A DNA stretch of 12,737 nucleotides from Thermoanaerobacterales bacterium. GTDB lineage: Bacteria > Bacillota > Thermosediminibacteria > Thermosediminibacterales > Tepidanaerobacteraceae. Below are positions 1-6,571 of the stretch, piece after piece. The notes below the pieces were generated by a model. The model was not told where the DNA came from. It ran no database searches and saw only the letters and a program-made list of their open reading frames with translations. Within the stretch, counting starts at the first letter, position 1. Every line of letters starts with the position of its first letter. The stretch is taken from NCBI GenBank assembly GCA_012839145.1, contig DUNY01000391.1, positions 1 through 12,737 on the forward strand, written 5' to 3'. Position numbers and translations under genes: made by a program.

Positions 1-103
1 ATTTTAATATTGCTTAAAAACACGGTTGTGAAAAATAACCTTTGTAACTAAAATGCAATGCAAAGAGCAAGGACTCCATTAATGATTGAAAAGATATTTA
101 TAT

Positions 104-565
104 TTAGCAATGGCACTGTGGATTATTAAAGAAATCTTCAATATCCAGTTCCATAATATGTGCGAATTTTATTGGATCTGTGTTATAAATATTAAGTGCG
201 GCAAATTTTTGTTGAATGTCTTGTGGACAAACTTTTTTAAATCCGAATCGTTTAAAGTAATTCACAGGTTTCTTTAAAAATAAGTATATTTTTTTTATAC
301 TTCTGCGATCGGCATAATTTACTAATGCTCTTGTCAGACCGTCTCCTAAACCTTGAGATCTATATTCCGGCAGTACAGACAGGTATTTTAATATAGCTAT
401 ATCACCGAATATATCAAGAGCCCCGCATCCCGCAATTGAATCCTCGGTTTCAATAACCATTGTGTTTTCCGTATTGTTATTTGAAGATGGTAAAAACCCT
501 GTCTTTTGTAATATTTCTTTTATTATATATTCATCATTTGGAACAGCTTTTCGAATAACAATCAA
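104..565 (-). CDS. GNAT-family N-acetyltransferase
   Basis: A 153-residue protein of the GNAT fold, which moves an acetyl group from acetyl-CoA to an amine. The acetyl-CoA binding signature is visible as YLSVLPEYRSQGLGDG (about residues 61-76, the R/Q-x-x-G-x-G/A loop), followed by the usual helix and the late motif YFKRFGFKKV near residue 103. The start is a TTG 19 bases after the rluB-like stop codon, with a weak GGGG/AGGA purine stretch before it and no in-frame ATG upstream, so it is probably co-transcribed with that gene. The C-terminus is extended and ends in QCHC. The acceptor substrate cannot be read from the sequence; small-molecule and ribosomal-protein acetylation are both possible. 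Confidence 0.85.
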   Translation of the reverse strand: MIVIRKAVPNDEYIIKEILQKTGFLPSSNNNTENTMVIETEDSIAGCGALDIFGDIAILKYLSVLPEYRSQGLGDGLTRALVNYADRRSIKKIYLFLKKPVNYFKRFGFKKVCPQDIQQKFAALNIYNTDPIKFAHIMELDIEDFFNNPQCHC

Positions 566-584
566 TTATCCTAACCCCTTTTGC

Positions 585-1298
585 TCAAAGATTTGTTATA
601 TGCTTTATTTCCTTTGGACTTAAAAGCCTCCACTCACCGGTTTTTAAACCTTTTAAAGAAAGATTTGCGATTCTAGTTCTTTTTAAACTCATAACAGGAT
701 GACCTATTGCACGACACATTCTCCTAATTTGTCTTTTTCTCCCCTCATGAATTTTTATTTCTATTATTGTTGAATCGTCTAAGTTTTTTACTATCTTAAC
801 CTGTGCCGGTGCTGTAATACCATCCTCAAGAACCACTCCTTTTTCCAACGTCTTTATATCATCTTTTCCGATTATCCCCTCTATTTGAGCTACATAGGTT
901 TTTACAATTTCGTATTTTGGATGAGTTAGTCTGAAAGTCACCTCTCCATCATTTGTGAGTAACAGGAGTCCTTCCGTATCCTTATCAAGACGCCCCACAG
1001 GAAATACTCTTTCATTGACATCTTTTAATAAATCTATAACAGTTGGTCTACCCAAAGGATCTTTTACTGTGGTAAGAATTCCTTTAGGCTTGTTCATAAT
1101 AATATATATTGAATAGGCTCGTGTATGGCAAATACTTCCATCTACTTCTATTTGATCTTTATAGGGATCAACTTTCGTTCCTAATTTATTAACGGTTTTG
1201 CCATTGACCTTAACCCTACCTTGGAGAATAATATTTTCACATGCCCTTCGTGATGCAACACCGGCTTGTGATAAATATTTTTGTAACCGAATATGCAA
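585..1298 (-). CDS. rluB: RsuA/RluB-family 23S rRNA pseudouridine synthase
   Basis: A 237-residue RNA pseudouridine synthase. An N-terminal S4 RNA-binding domain covers about residues 1-50 (RLQKYLSQAGVASRRACE). The catalytic domain follows, with the RsuA/RluB-family motif GRLDKDTEGLLLLTNDG, in which Asp105 is the expected catalytic nucleophile. Toward the C-terminus is the typical EGRKRQIRRM. It isomerises uridine in rRNA; B. subtilis RluB modifies 23S rRNA helix 93, and that specificity is inferred here from locus and length. The start is a TTG preceded by AAGGAG at about 9 bases; a TGA stop lies in frame two codons upstream, which excludes a longer protein. A dacF-like gene upstream matches the dacB-spmA-spmB-rluB order of B. 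subtilis, although spmA and spmB are not in this window. Confidence 0.9.
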   Translation of the reverse strand: MHIRLQKYLSQAGVASRRACENIILQGRVKVNGKTVNKLGTKVDPYKDQIEVDGSICHTRAYSIYIIMNKPKGILTTVKDPLGRPTVIDLLKDVNERVFPVGRLDKDTEGLLLLTNDGEVTFRLTHPKYEIVKTYVAQIEGIIGKDDIKTLEKGVVLEDGITAPAQVKIVKNLDDSTIIEIKIHEGRKRQIRRMCRAIGHPVMSLKRTRIANLSLKGLKTGEWRLLSPKEIKHITNL

Positions 1299-1341
1299 CC
1301 ATCAACTCTCCTTTTTAAAATTCAATTCTTATATTATACAT

Positions 1342-1370
1342 ACTATACATATTTTCCTGCTTTTTTACAA
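1342..1370 (-). promoter_or_regulatory. Predicted sigma-A promoter for the rluB-like gene
   Basis: On the minus strand, TTGTAA (1365-1370) and TATAGT (1342-1347) are separated by exactly 17 bases, a good housekeeping-type promoter about 45 bases upstream of the TTG start. A second possible -10, TATAAT, lies at 1333-1338. It sits downstream of the island terminator, so the rluB-GNAT pair can be transcribed independently of the island. The rest of the 1299-1558 gap is AT-rich; I see no further gene in it. Confidence 0.6.
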
Positions 1371-1558
1371 AGGTTTTTATTAATAATCCACTCAAACCTG
1401 AGTAAAGATATTTTATTCCTTGTGCATCAAAATATCTTAGTTAAATTTTTAATCGTATTTTATAAAATCAATCAGATATTCACCTGATTTTTAGTGCGGG
1501 TTATTTTGATAATTTCCTCTGAAAATTAACTTACTTTCTTTTAATGGTAGAATTAAGG

Positions 1559-1590
1559 AAAAAACTGATTCTTTTATGAATCAGTTTTTT
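1559..1590 (-). terminator. Rho-independent terminator of the catabolic island
   Basis: A perfect 13-bp inverted repeat (arms 1559-1571 and 1578-1590, six-base loop). On the minus strand the core arm CTGATTC pairs with GAATCAG, and the hairpin ends in six T residues followed by CC. The TGA stop of the reductase gene (1581-1583) lies inside the upstream arm, so translation ends within the hairpin. Because the flanking A and T runs are symmetric it could also act for plus-strand transcripts, but no plus-strand gene is present. Confidence 0.85.
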
Positions 1591-2264
1591 CCGTTTTGTA
1601 TTTTTTTTATTATTTTTTGGACAAAAGGTCCTCCATCACCTAGTGCATACGCATTCATGGTTCCACATGCTACATTTCTAATAGCAAAACTTATATACTC
1701 AGATGGAATATTTATTTCTTCAAGTCTTTTTGTAATACTCAAAGCAGCTTTAATACCCTCTTCACTGGCTATATTGTTTATAATCGTAACTGTCTTTTCA
1801 TCACCAAAACGAATAACACCCATTTTAGCAAAAATTCTTGCCGTTTTATTGCATGTATCTGTATCATCTCCATCGATGATAATAAGGGGTAATTCATCAG
1901 TATTACCAATGTATTGAGCATGCCCTATTACCTTTGCAGAAACCAACTTACATAAGCCATTCAAAGGTTCAAACACCGATTTGTCTGTATCCGTAGAAAT
2001 GTTTATGAGTATATGTTCACGTTTAACAAACAATTTTAGTTCTTTTATTACTTCCGGAATAACTGTAGCAGGCAGAGCTGTAATAATATAGTCGGAAAGT
2101 GGTAGCATAGAATACTCAGAAGTGGCCAATCCGGATACTTCCTTTGCTAATAAACCGCATTTTCTCAAGTCTTTATCAATTAAAATCACATTATAACGAG
2201 AGCATATCTTATGAGCTATTAGACTCCCCATGCGGCCTGTACCGATAATAGCCACAGTTTCCAT
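1581..2264 (-). CDS. ProC/TyrA-like NAD(P)-dependent oxidoreductase
   Basis: A 227-residue protein with an N-terminal Rossmann fold: VAIIGTGRMGS gives G8-x-G10-x-x-G13, and strand 2 ends ILIDKD with Asp30, which suggests NAD(H) rather than NADP(H). The next part (ALPATVIPEVIKEL) resembles the pyrroline-5-carboxylate reductase, prephenate dehydrogenase and 6-phosphogluconate dehydrogenase groups. The C-terminal half is helical and contains GTMNAYALGDGGP. It is shorter than typical ProC (about 270 residues). The start has GGAGGG 7 bases upstream, and the gene follows the KamB-like gene after 20 bases, as the last gene of the operon before the terminator. It may reduce a cyclic imine or oxidise or reduce the product of the aminomutase, the step that diaminopentanoate or diaminohexanoate dehydrogenase performs in the classical pathways, but it does not look like those enzymes. 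The substrate is unknown. Confidence 0.7.
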   Translation of the reverse strand: METVAIIGTGRMGSLIAHKICSRYNVILIDKDLRKCGLLAKEVSGLATSEYSMLPLSDYIITALPATVIPEVIKELKLFVKREHILINISTDTDKSVFEPLNGLCKLVSAKVIGHAQYIGNTDELPLIIIDGDDTDTCNKTARIFAKMGVIRFGDEKTVTIINNIASEEGIKAALSITKRLEEINIPSEYISFAIRNVACGTMNAYALGDGGPFVQKIIKKIQNGKN

Positions 2265-2284
2265 AATATTACCCTCCGTTTTTG

Positions 2285-3370
2285 TTATGGTTGTACAAGA
2301 TTTAATATGCTTTTCAATAATCTCAAAGATCCCTCATGCTTTATATCAATTATAGGTACATCAACAGATGCACGCATTTTATCCACTAATTCTTCTCTGT
2401 CAATGTAACCGGGCTCGTAACTATCTATATCGAAGCGATATTTTGGATAAAACGGGTTCACAGTAATAGCCAGTAAGGGAAGATTTTTTAATGTTTTTAC
2501 ATTACCACCATTAAACTTTATCTTTTTTATTTCATTTATCAAAGTTTCAGGATTACCCCCGGTAATTAATTTGATAGGGTCTTTAATGATTAATGTTTTA
2601 TTTGCCCACAATGTTCCCAAACCATCGTTAAGCTTTTTAAGTGCAAATTCCGATATTAGTGCAGGTATAAAAACTGTTTCTGCACATTTGATTTTATCAA
2701 TTATTTCTTTCACTATGTCGTTCCCTATCAGCGAGCCATAGTTAAGAAAGCTTGTTTTTTCATGAATTTTTTTAGGGATAAGGGCTATTTTACTGATATC
2801 TGTAAAATATTGTAGTTCTTCTTTTGATACCTCGGGTAAATTGAGTAACTCATGTAATGCTTTGGTTTCCTTAACCAAAATATCAATATTGACATTTCGT
2901 GAAGCACCAGTCGCAATTATAACACCGTCGGTTTCAATCATTGGAGCAATACGGTTTAATGCACCATCAACGAGGACCACCTTGCAGTTTAATTCGTTAA
3001 TCATTTTATTTTCTACATATTTCAATTGGCTCCCTTTATTTGGACCAGCTACTACTGCTAGGCCTTCTTTATGAACTCTTACAATACAGATCCTACCCAG
3101 TGGTGTCATGATATCAGTTGTTTCAAGTATATCGTAGTCAGCACTTCCGGCCTTGAGACATTTTTCAGCAGTGGCCAATAAAGTGTTTTTTTTGACAAAC
3201 AATCGAGGTTTTGGTAATCCTGTGATATTGTCTGTTTCTTCTCCGTCATAGCCAATACTTGTTAATCCAATCAATATCTTTTTATTATATAACTCATCAA
3301 GTATGGAAGAAGTGGTAGTAGTTTTACCGGTGTTCTTTGCAGTACCGGCTATACCGATTATTAAGCTCAT
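2285..3370 (-). CDS. KamB-like aminomutase reactivase subunit (P-loop protein)
   Basis: A 361-residue protein with an N-terminal nucleotide-binding loop GTAKNTGKTTTT (residues 9-20; the first Walker A position is Thr instead of Ala/Gly). Downstream are GLTSIGYDGEETD and KPRLFVKKNTLLATAEK, then VVLVDGALNRIAP near residue 134 and an ATGAS segment. This order of motifs matches my recollection of KamB, the subunit that with KamC reactivates lysine 5,6-aminomutase by exchanging damaged cobalamin. Its place directly after the B12 mutase gene supports the same role. No MutS-like KamC partner is in the window. The start codon ATG is preceded by GGGGG at 6 bases, an unusual ribosome binding site shared with the regulator gene. 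The C-terminal 130 residues (from about 230) contain ITGGNPETLI and ITVNPFYPKYRFD and I cannot assign them. It is unlikely to be a MeaB-type GTPase, because the flanking motifs differ. Confidence 0.7.
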   Translation of the reverse strand: MSLIIGIAGTAKNTGKTTTTSSILDELYNKKILIGLTSIGYDGEETDNITGLPKPRLFVKKNTLLATAEKCLKAGSADYDILETTDIMTPLGRICIVRVHKEGLAVVAGPNKGSQLKYVENKMINELNCKVVLVDGALNRIAPMIETDGVIIATGASRNVNIDILVKETKALHELLNLPEVSKEELQYFTDISKIALIPKKIHEKTSFLNYGSLIGNDIVKEIIDKIKCAETVFIPALISEFALKKLNDGLGTLWANKTLIIKDPIKLITGGNPETLINEIKKIKFNGGNVKTLKNLPLLAITVNPFYPKYRFDIDSYEPGYIDREELVDKMRASVDVPIIDIKHEGSLRLLKSILNLVQP

Positions 3371-3438
3371 TATTAACCCCCTACACCGAAGCTTTTAAAT
3401 GATGTTATAAAAACAGCTAAATCTTTATGTGTCTCTTT

Positions 3439-5256
3439 TTAGCAAAATTGCTTTATTACCGAGTTCTTGCCTGCTCTACCGGGATAAGCACCGTCTTCCC
3501 TGCTTCCAAGTATGCCTTGGTATAGTGCTTCGATAAAATTGCCGTTTTTGACTACTGATTCCAGTACTTTTTCTATTCCTTCTTCTATTTCATTAGCCCA
3601 GTTTTGAGCATTCTCGGTGGGAGCAATACTAGATTGGCCAAAGAATCTAAAGGATGCTTGAGTTGCCCTTAAGGTATCGATTCTAGCGGGCACGGTTATA
3701 GGCCCCCCTGAAAAAGCTTCATCGGACGAAGCTATGGAAATACCGTCAACACCAAGTGACGAAGCAAGAGATGCATGAAGCGCCGTCATCAGTGATGACT
3801 GTACTCTGTCTTCGGTTTGCGTCAAAAACCCGATGGGAGCACCACACCATATGGGAGCGTTGACAATATTTCTAAGGCAATATATTTTTGCGGCGTTAAA
3901 ATCTACATAGTTATCTTCCATTTGACCGCTAACCATAACTTCAGGTGAATAACAAAATAAAGGCTGGAGAATAGGTTTTGCTCCAAGTCGTAAACCGAGT
4001 TTCGATACTATCAGCATTCCTGCAAAAGCTTTATAAGCGGGAACGCCGCAAAGCTCTTCATTAGTTACCACATCAAATGGCATATTAAATTCCGCTGCAT
4101 ATTTAATGGCTGCCACCGCATCTACAGTAAGGCGTTCAGGATCGGTACCACCACCTAAAGATCCATAGGCTATATTTACTTTAGTTAAATCAGCTCCGAT
4201 TTTTCCAGCCAATAATACTGTTTCAGGGGTGTTTAATCCTCTATGGGCTCTTACTTGCCAAAGAGTATTAGGTGCCAAGGACATTTTGATACTCTTTAAG
4301 TTTTCGTATGTTATAACAGATCCATCTTCTTCATGTGTTATATATCCTTCTAAGAATCCTTCTGTCCTGGCTCCCCAGGATGGATCAAAGTGCACTGCAC
4401 CGTCAGAACCCCAAGCTTCACAAGACTTAATATGAGCAATATCCATGAAAGGGCATCCTGTTCCATATTGTATAAAGACTACAGGATTTTTGTCATTGTG
4501 TTGCAAACGTAAAGGATTCATCCTTGAGTTTACTTCATCTACATATCGTTTAAGTGCACTTACTTCGCTACTGGTCAATGGCCGGGTTTTTTCACGGTAT
4601 TTACCTGATACATAAAAAGATTTGATTACATCATCACAGAGTTTAGAATAATCAACACGAAGTCTTTGTATTTCAGATTCATTATCACTTTCCAGGATAC
4701 GTCTTCTTATTTCTGCCCTCTGAATGGCAGTAGTCGTTTTATTGTTAACATAATCCAGAATTCCGTCAACTATGGAATCTAGCAATTTTTCTATTTTTTT
4801 ATTGTGAAAAAGATAATTGTATCCTTCAGTAATGTCTTTCTTGTTTTTTTTGCCCTTTGTTTCCTCTGGAATATATTTTCTTCCCTCTACAAAGGCCACT
4901 GCTTCTGCTACGGTAGTTCCGGGACCGAACCCTGCATCAAAACCTAATTCTGCAGCAAGTTCGGGTCTTATCGCCATGCCGCCTATCCCAATTTTTATTC
5001 TATCTCTTATTTCTGCGGCTTCAGCTAAGTCGATAAATTTTCCCAATATTTCCGCCACGCCATAGCCAAGAGTGCGACTCACCAGAACAATATCAGCATC
5101 ATTATCAATGATTGATTTAATTATTTCTTCTTGTGAATAATCCGGAGGCATAAGTAAAGTATCATGCCCTTTCTGTTCCAATCCCCTTTTTATCATTTTT
5201 AGTCCTATGTCATGAACTGGGTCAAGTGGTGCTAACAAAACTTTCTTTTTTTTCAT
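3439..5256 (-). CDS. B12-dependent aminomutase-like large subunit, B12 domain N-terminal to a KamD/OraE-like TIM barrel
   Basis: A 605-residue protein. Residues 1-125 form a cobalamin-binding Rossmann domain with D12-P-V-H15-D-I-G18 (His15 should ligate cobalt), a Ser60 strand (LVSRTLG) and IGGMAIRPELAAELGFDAGF, closest in memory to the end of KamE. Residues 150-215 resemble the KamD N-terminus and OraS (NNKTTTAIQRAEIRRRIL against KHTTVTVERAVCRLLG). Residues 250-540 look like the KamD/OraE barrel (TGCPFMDIAHIKSCEAWGSD, SWGARTEGF), and the tail NGNFIEALYQGILG matches the KamD tail LGLFDTLEKGIFGG. The lysine that binds PLP 11 residues after the cobalt histidine in KamE and OraE is absent (Leu26). 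The start at 5256 has AAGGAGGG about 11 bases upstream; an earlier in-frame ATG at 5298 has no such site and overlaps the previous gene. Carbon-skeleton mutase activity remains possible. The substrate is unknown. Confidence 0.8.
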   Translation of the reverse strand: MKKKKVLLAPLDPVHDIGLKMIKRGLEQKGHDTLLMPPDYSQEEIIKSIIDNDADIVLVSRTLGYGVAEILGKFIDLAEAAEIRDRIKIGIGGMAIRPELAAELGFDAGFGPGTTVAEAVAFVEGRKYIPEETKGKKNKKDITEGYNYLFHNKKIEKLLDSIVDGILDYVNNKTTTAIQRAEIRRRILESDNESEIQRLRVDYSKLCDDVIKSFYVSGKYREKTRPLTSSEVSALKRYVDEVNSRMNPLRLQHNDKNPVVFIQYGTGCPFMDIAHIKSCEAWGSDGAVHFDPSWGARTEGFLEGYITHEEDGSVITYENLKSIKMSLAPNTLWQVRAHRGLNTPETVLLAGKIGADLTKVNIAYGSLGGGTDPERLTVDAVAAIKYAAEFNMPFDVVTNEELCGVPAYKAFAGMLIVSKLGLRLGAKPILQPLFCYSPEVMVSGQMEDNYVDFNAAKIYCLRNIVNAPIWCGAPIGFLTQTEDRVQSSLMTALHASLASSLGVDGISIASSDEAFSGGPITVPARIDTLRATQASFRFFGQSSIAPTENAQNWANEIEEGIEKVLESVVKNGNFIEALYQGILGSREDGAYPGRAGKNSVIKQFC

Positions 5257-5273
5257 CGAAGTATTCTCCCTCC

Positions 5274-5504
5274 TTAATAACTTTGCTTGAAAAGCCAACC
5301 ATAACGGTCACCGGGTTTATATATATAACCTCTTGCTCTGACTCTTGCGCCCGGACCCTGATGTTGAATAAAAACTATGGATATATCTTTAAAGCCAAAC
5401 TTTTCCATTAATTCCTTTGTTAGCTTCTCTGCTTCATCTTCATCTTTGCACACTAAATACGTTTCCAAGTCAATAGCGTCCATTATTTTATCCAAAATCG
5501 ACAT
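5274..5504 (-). CDS. Stand-alone OAM_dimer-like small subunit of the aminomutase
   Basis: A 76-residue protein. Its residues 21-63 (EAEKLTKELMEKFGFKDISI, then an ARVRARGYIY strand) resemble the dimerisation domain that precedes the B12 domain in KamE (AAKQIALKMGLEEPSVV) and OraE (AAIEFAKKMNLEEVEVI). That is an alpha helix followed by GxxxxxI-V strands and a final beta strand ending G-x-I/F. The gene has GGAGG 7 bases before ATG and ends 17 bases before the large-subunit start, whose ribosome binding site is embedded just after this stop, so translation is probably coupled at near 1:1. It is not OraS-like: the OraS-type segment is inside the large subunit. I infer that it pairs with the large subunit to rebuild the aminomutase fold. 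The C-terminus is rich in aromatics (DRYGWLFKQSY). It could alternatively be an unrelated ferredoxin-fold accessory protein. Confidence 0.7.
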   Translation of the reverse strand: MSILDKIMDAIDLETYLVCKDEDEAEKLTKELMEKFGFKDISIVFIQHQGPGARVRARGYIYKPGDRYGWLFKQSY

Positions 5505-5522
5505 GTTATCTCCTCCACTTAA

Positions 5523-5537
5523 CTCATCAAGGATGAG
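5523..5537 (-). promoter_or_regulatory. Palindromic operator candidate, copy 2 (CTCATC-N3-GATGAG)
   Basis: A perfect 6+6 bp inverted repeat with a 3-base centre (CTT on the minus strand), 18 bases upstream of the small-subunit ATG and between its ribosome binding site and the regulator gene stop. The arms are identical to the copy at 11811-11825, while the centres differ, which favours a DNA-binding dimer over chance. The flanking base pair also matches, giving ACTCATC/GATGAGT here. The FCD regulator encoded just upstream is the obvious candidate to bind it. A weak TATTAC -10-like hexamer at 5547-5552 lies about 9 bases upstream, with no good -35. Confidence 0.6.
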
Positions 5538-5566
5538 TGGTTTAATGTAATAAAAAGAGCTTTATC

Positions 5567-6322
5567 TTAGTTCTTTACAATATCAATGCCGTTATTTTTT
5601 TCATACACTATTTCCCAATATTTTTTAACATCTCTTTCAAGTTTTTCAATATGGCGTACCATTGCTTCTTCCGCCATTTCCGGTTTTCTGGAAGCAATAG
5701 CTTTATAAATATTCTTATGATCTAAAAGAACTGAACTCTTAACTTCTTTTCTTATATACTCAAGCATGGGCGAAAGCTGTCCATGCTGCCTGATCAAATC
5801 CATGGCAGCATCTAATACCCTGTTTCTCGCTGCCTTAGATATAATCTTGTGAAACTCTACATCATCTTCGGCTATGGAGATGCCCTCATTAACATGCTTT
5901 TGTTGTCTTTTGATGACCTGTTTCATTTCCTGAAGTTCTTCATCGGTTATATACATAGCCGCTAATTTTGCCAGCTGACTTTCAATTGCTTTTCTGGCCA
6001 TTAATGCATCAAGAAGTTCTTGTTTTCCTGTTACCCTTATAACATTCAACAATTCTTTTCCATAATAGTTAATCGTATTTTCACGTTCCAGTTCTTCTAG
6101 TTTTATTTTACCCTTAGGAGTTAGCGTTCTCCCTTTAAAACCGATTTTTTCAGTGTATTCTTTTATATCCAATTGCCTTAACATTCTACCTACAGTTGCC
6201 TCGCTGATATCAAAACCCTGGATTTGTAAGTTGTTACGTATGTAACCTGATCCGACCGGTACCTGTGAGTTGTCGATGGCCTTTAAAACAAAAAACAATA
6301 GTCGCTGCTTTTCATGTAGCAT
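5567..6322 (-). CDS. FCD-domain transcriptional regulator with NrpR-like winged helix
   Basis: A 251-residue regulator. Residues 1-80 form a winged helix that does not look like GntR: VLKAIDNSQVPVGSGYIRN, then RMLRQLDIKEYTEKIGFKGR and LTPKGKIKLEEL, which matches the HTH_12 domain of NrpR and RNase R-type winged helices. Residues 90-240 are an all-helical FCD ligand-binding domain with the expected metal ligands Asp154 and His158 (DVEFH), His202 (DHKNIY) and His224 (VRHIEKL), spaced +4, +44 and +22. FCD domains bind small organic acids or amino acids near this metal. I chose the ATG at 6322 because GGGGG lies about 8 bases upstream and the helix begins there; an in-frame ATG at 6391 has no ribosome binding site. 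It sits in the middle of the island and probably controls both halves in response to the catabolic substrate. Confidence 0.85.
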   Translation of the reverse strand: MLHEKQRLLFFVLKAIDNSQVPVGSGYIRNNLQIQGFDISEATVGRMLRQLDIKEYTEKIGFKGRTLTPKGKIKLEELERENTINYYGKELLNVIRVTGKQELLDALMARKAIESQLAKLAAMYITDEELQEMKQVIKRQQKHVNEGISIAEDDVEFHKIISKAARNRVLDAAMDLIRQHGQLSPMLEYIRKEVKSSVLLDHKNIYKAIASRKPEMAEEAMVRHIEKLERDVKKYWEIVYEKNNGIDIVKN

Positions 6323-6421
6323 GTCAAACCCCCGTTTATTATAAAAATTAAACGAAACGCCAAATAACATATGTTGTAATCCAGATAACATAACTATATT
6401 GTCTATGGTATTTCCCCATTG

Positions 6422-6432
6422 GTGTATTACAC
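6422..6432. promoter_or_regulatory. Palindrome GTGTATTACAC upstream of the regulator gene
   Basis: A perfect 11-bp inverted repeat, about 100 bases upstream of the chosen regulator start. It contains the GT-N3-AC core seen in many FadR-subfamily operators. A TATAAT hexamer on the minus strand at 6454-6459 would place it just after the transcription start, the position expected for autoregulation. Its arms differ from the CTCATC palindromes. The remaining 6323-6571 gap is AT-rich and I see no gene or clear terminator for the transporter in it. Confidence 0.4.
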
Positions 6433-6571
6433 ATACAATTTTAGCATACCATTATTATAAAAATATTTCCACATAAATAGTAAAAAATCCTGTAACTGAA
6501 CTATTTCAAAAATATAAGTGTAAGGGCAGATCGAATATAGTTATTTTCTATGAAATTTTTCCTGTTTAAAG

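Noticed and set aside
86..277. Plus-strand frame of 63 residues at the window start
   Set aside because: Antisense to the GNAT gene with no recognisable protein features; the 1-103 stretch otherwise shows nothing I can support.
5257..5298. Longer start for the B12 mutase (14 extra residues)
   Set aside because: The extension encodes the ribosome binding site AAGGAGGG and overlaps the 76-residue gene; the ATG at 5256 begins exactly at the first strand of the B12 fold.
5274..5504. The 76-residue protein as OraS
   Set aside because: OraS is about 120 residues and its KNTTPSIERS motif corresponds to the segment inside the large subunit; the 76-residue pattern fits the dimerisation domain instead.
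6323..6391. Longer start for the regulator (23 extra residues)
   Set aside because: No ribosome binding site precedes it, and the winged helix starts at the later methionine.
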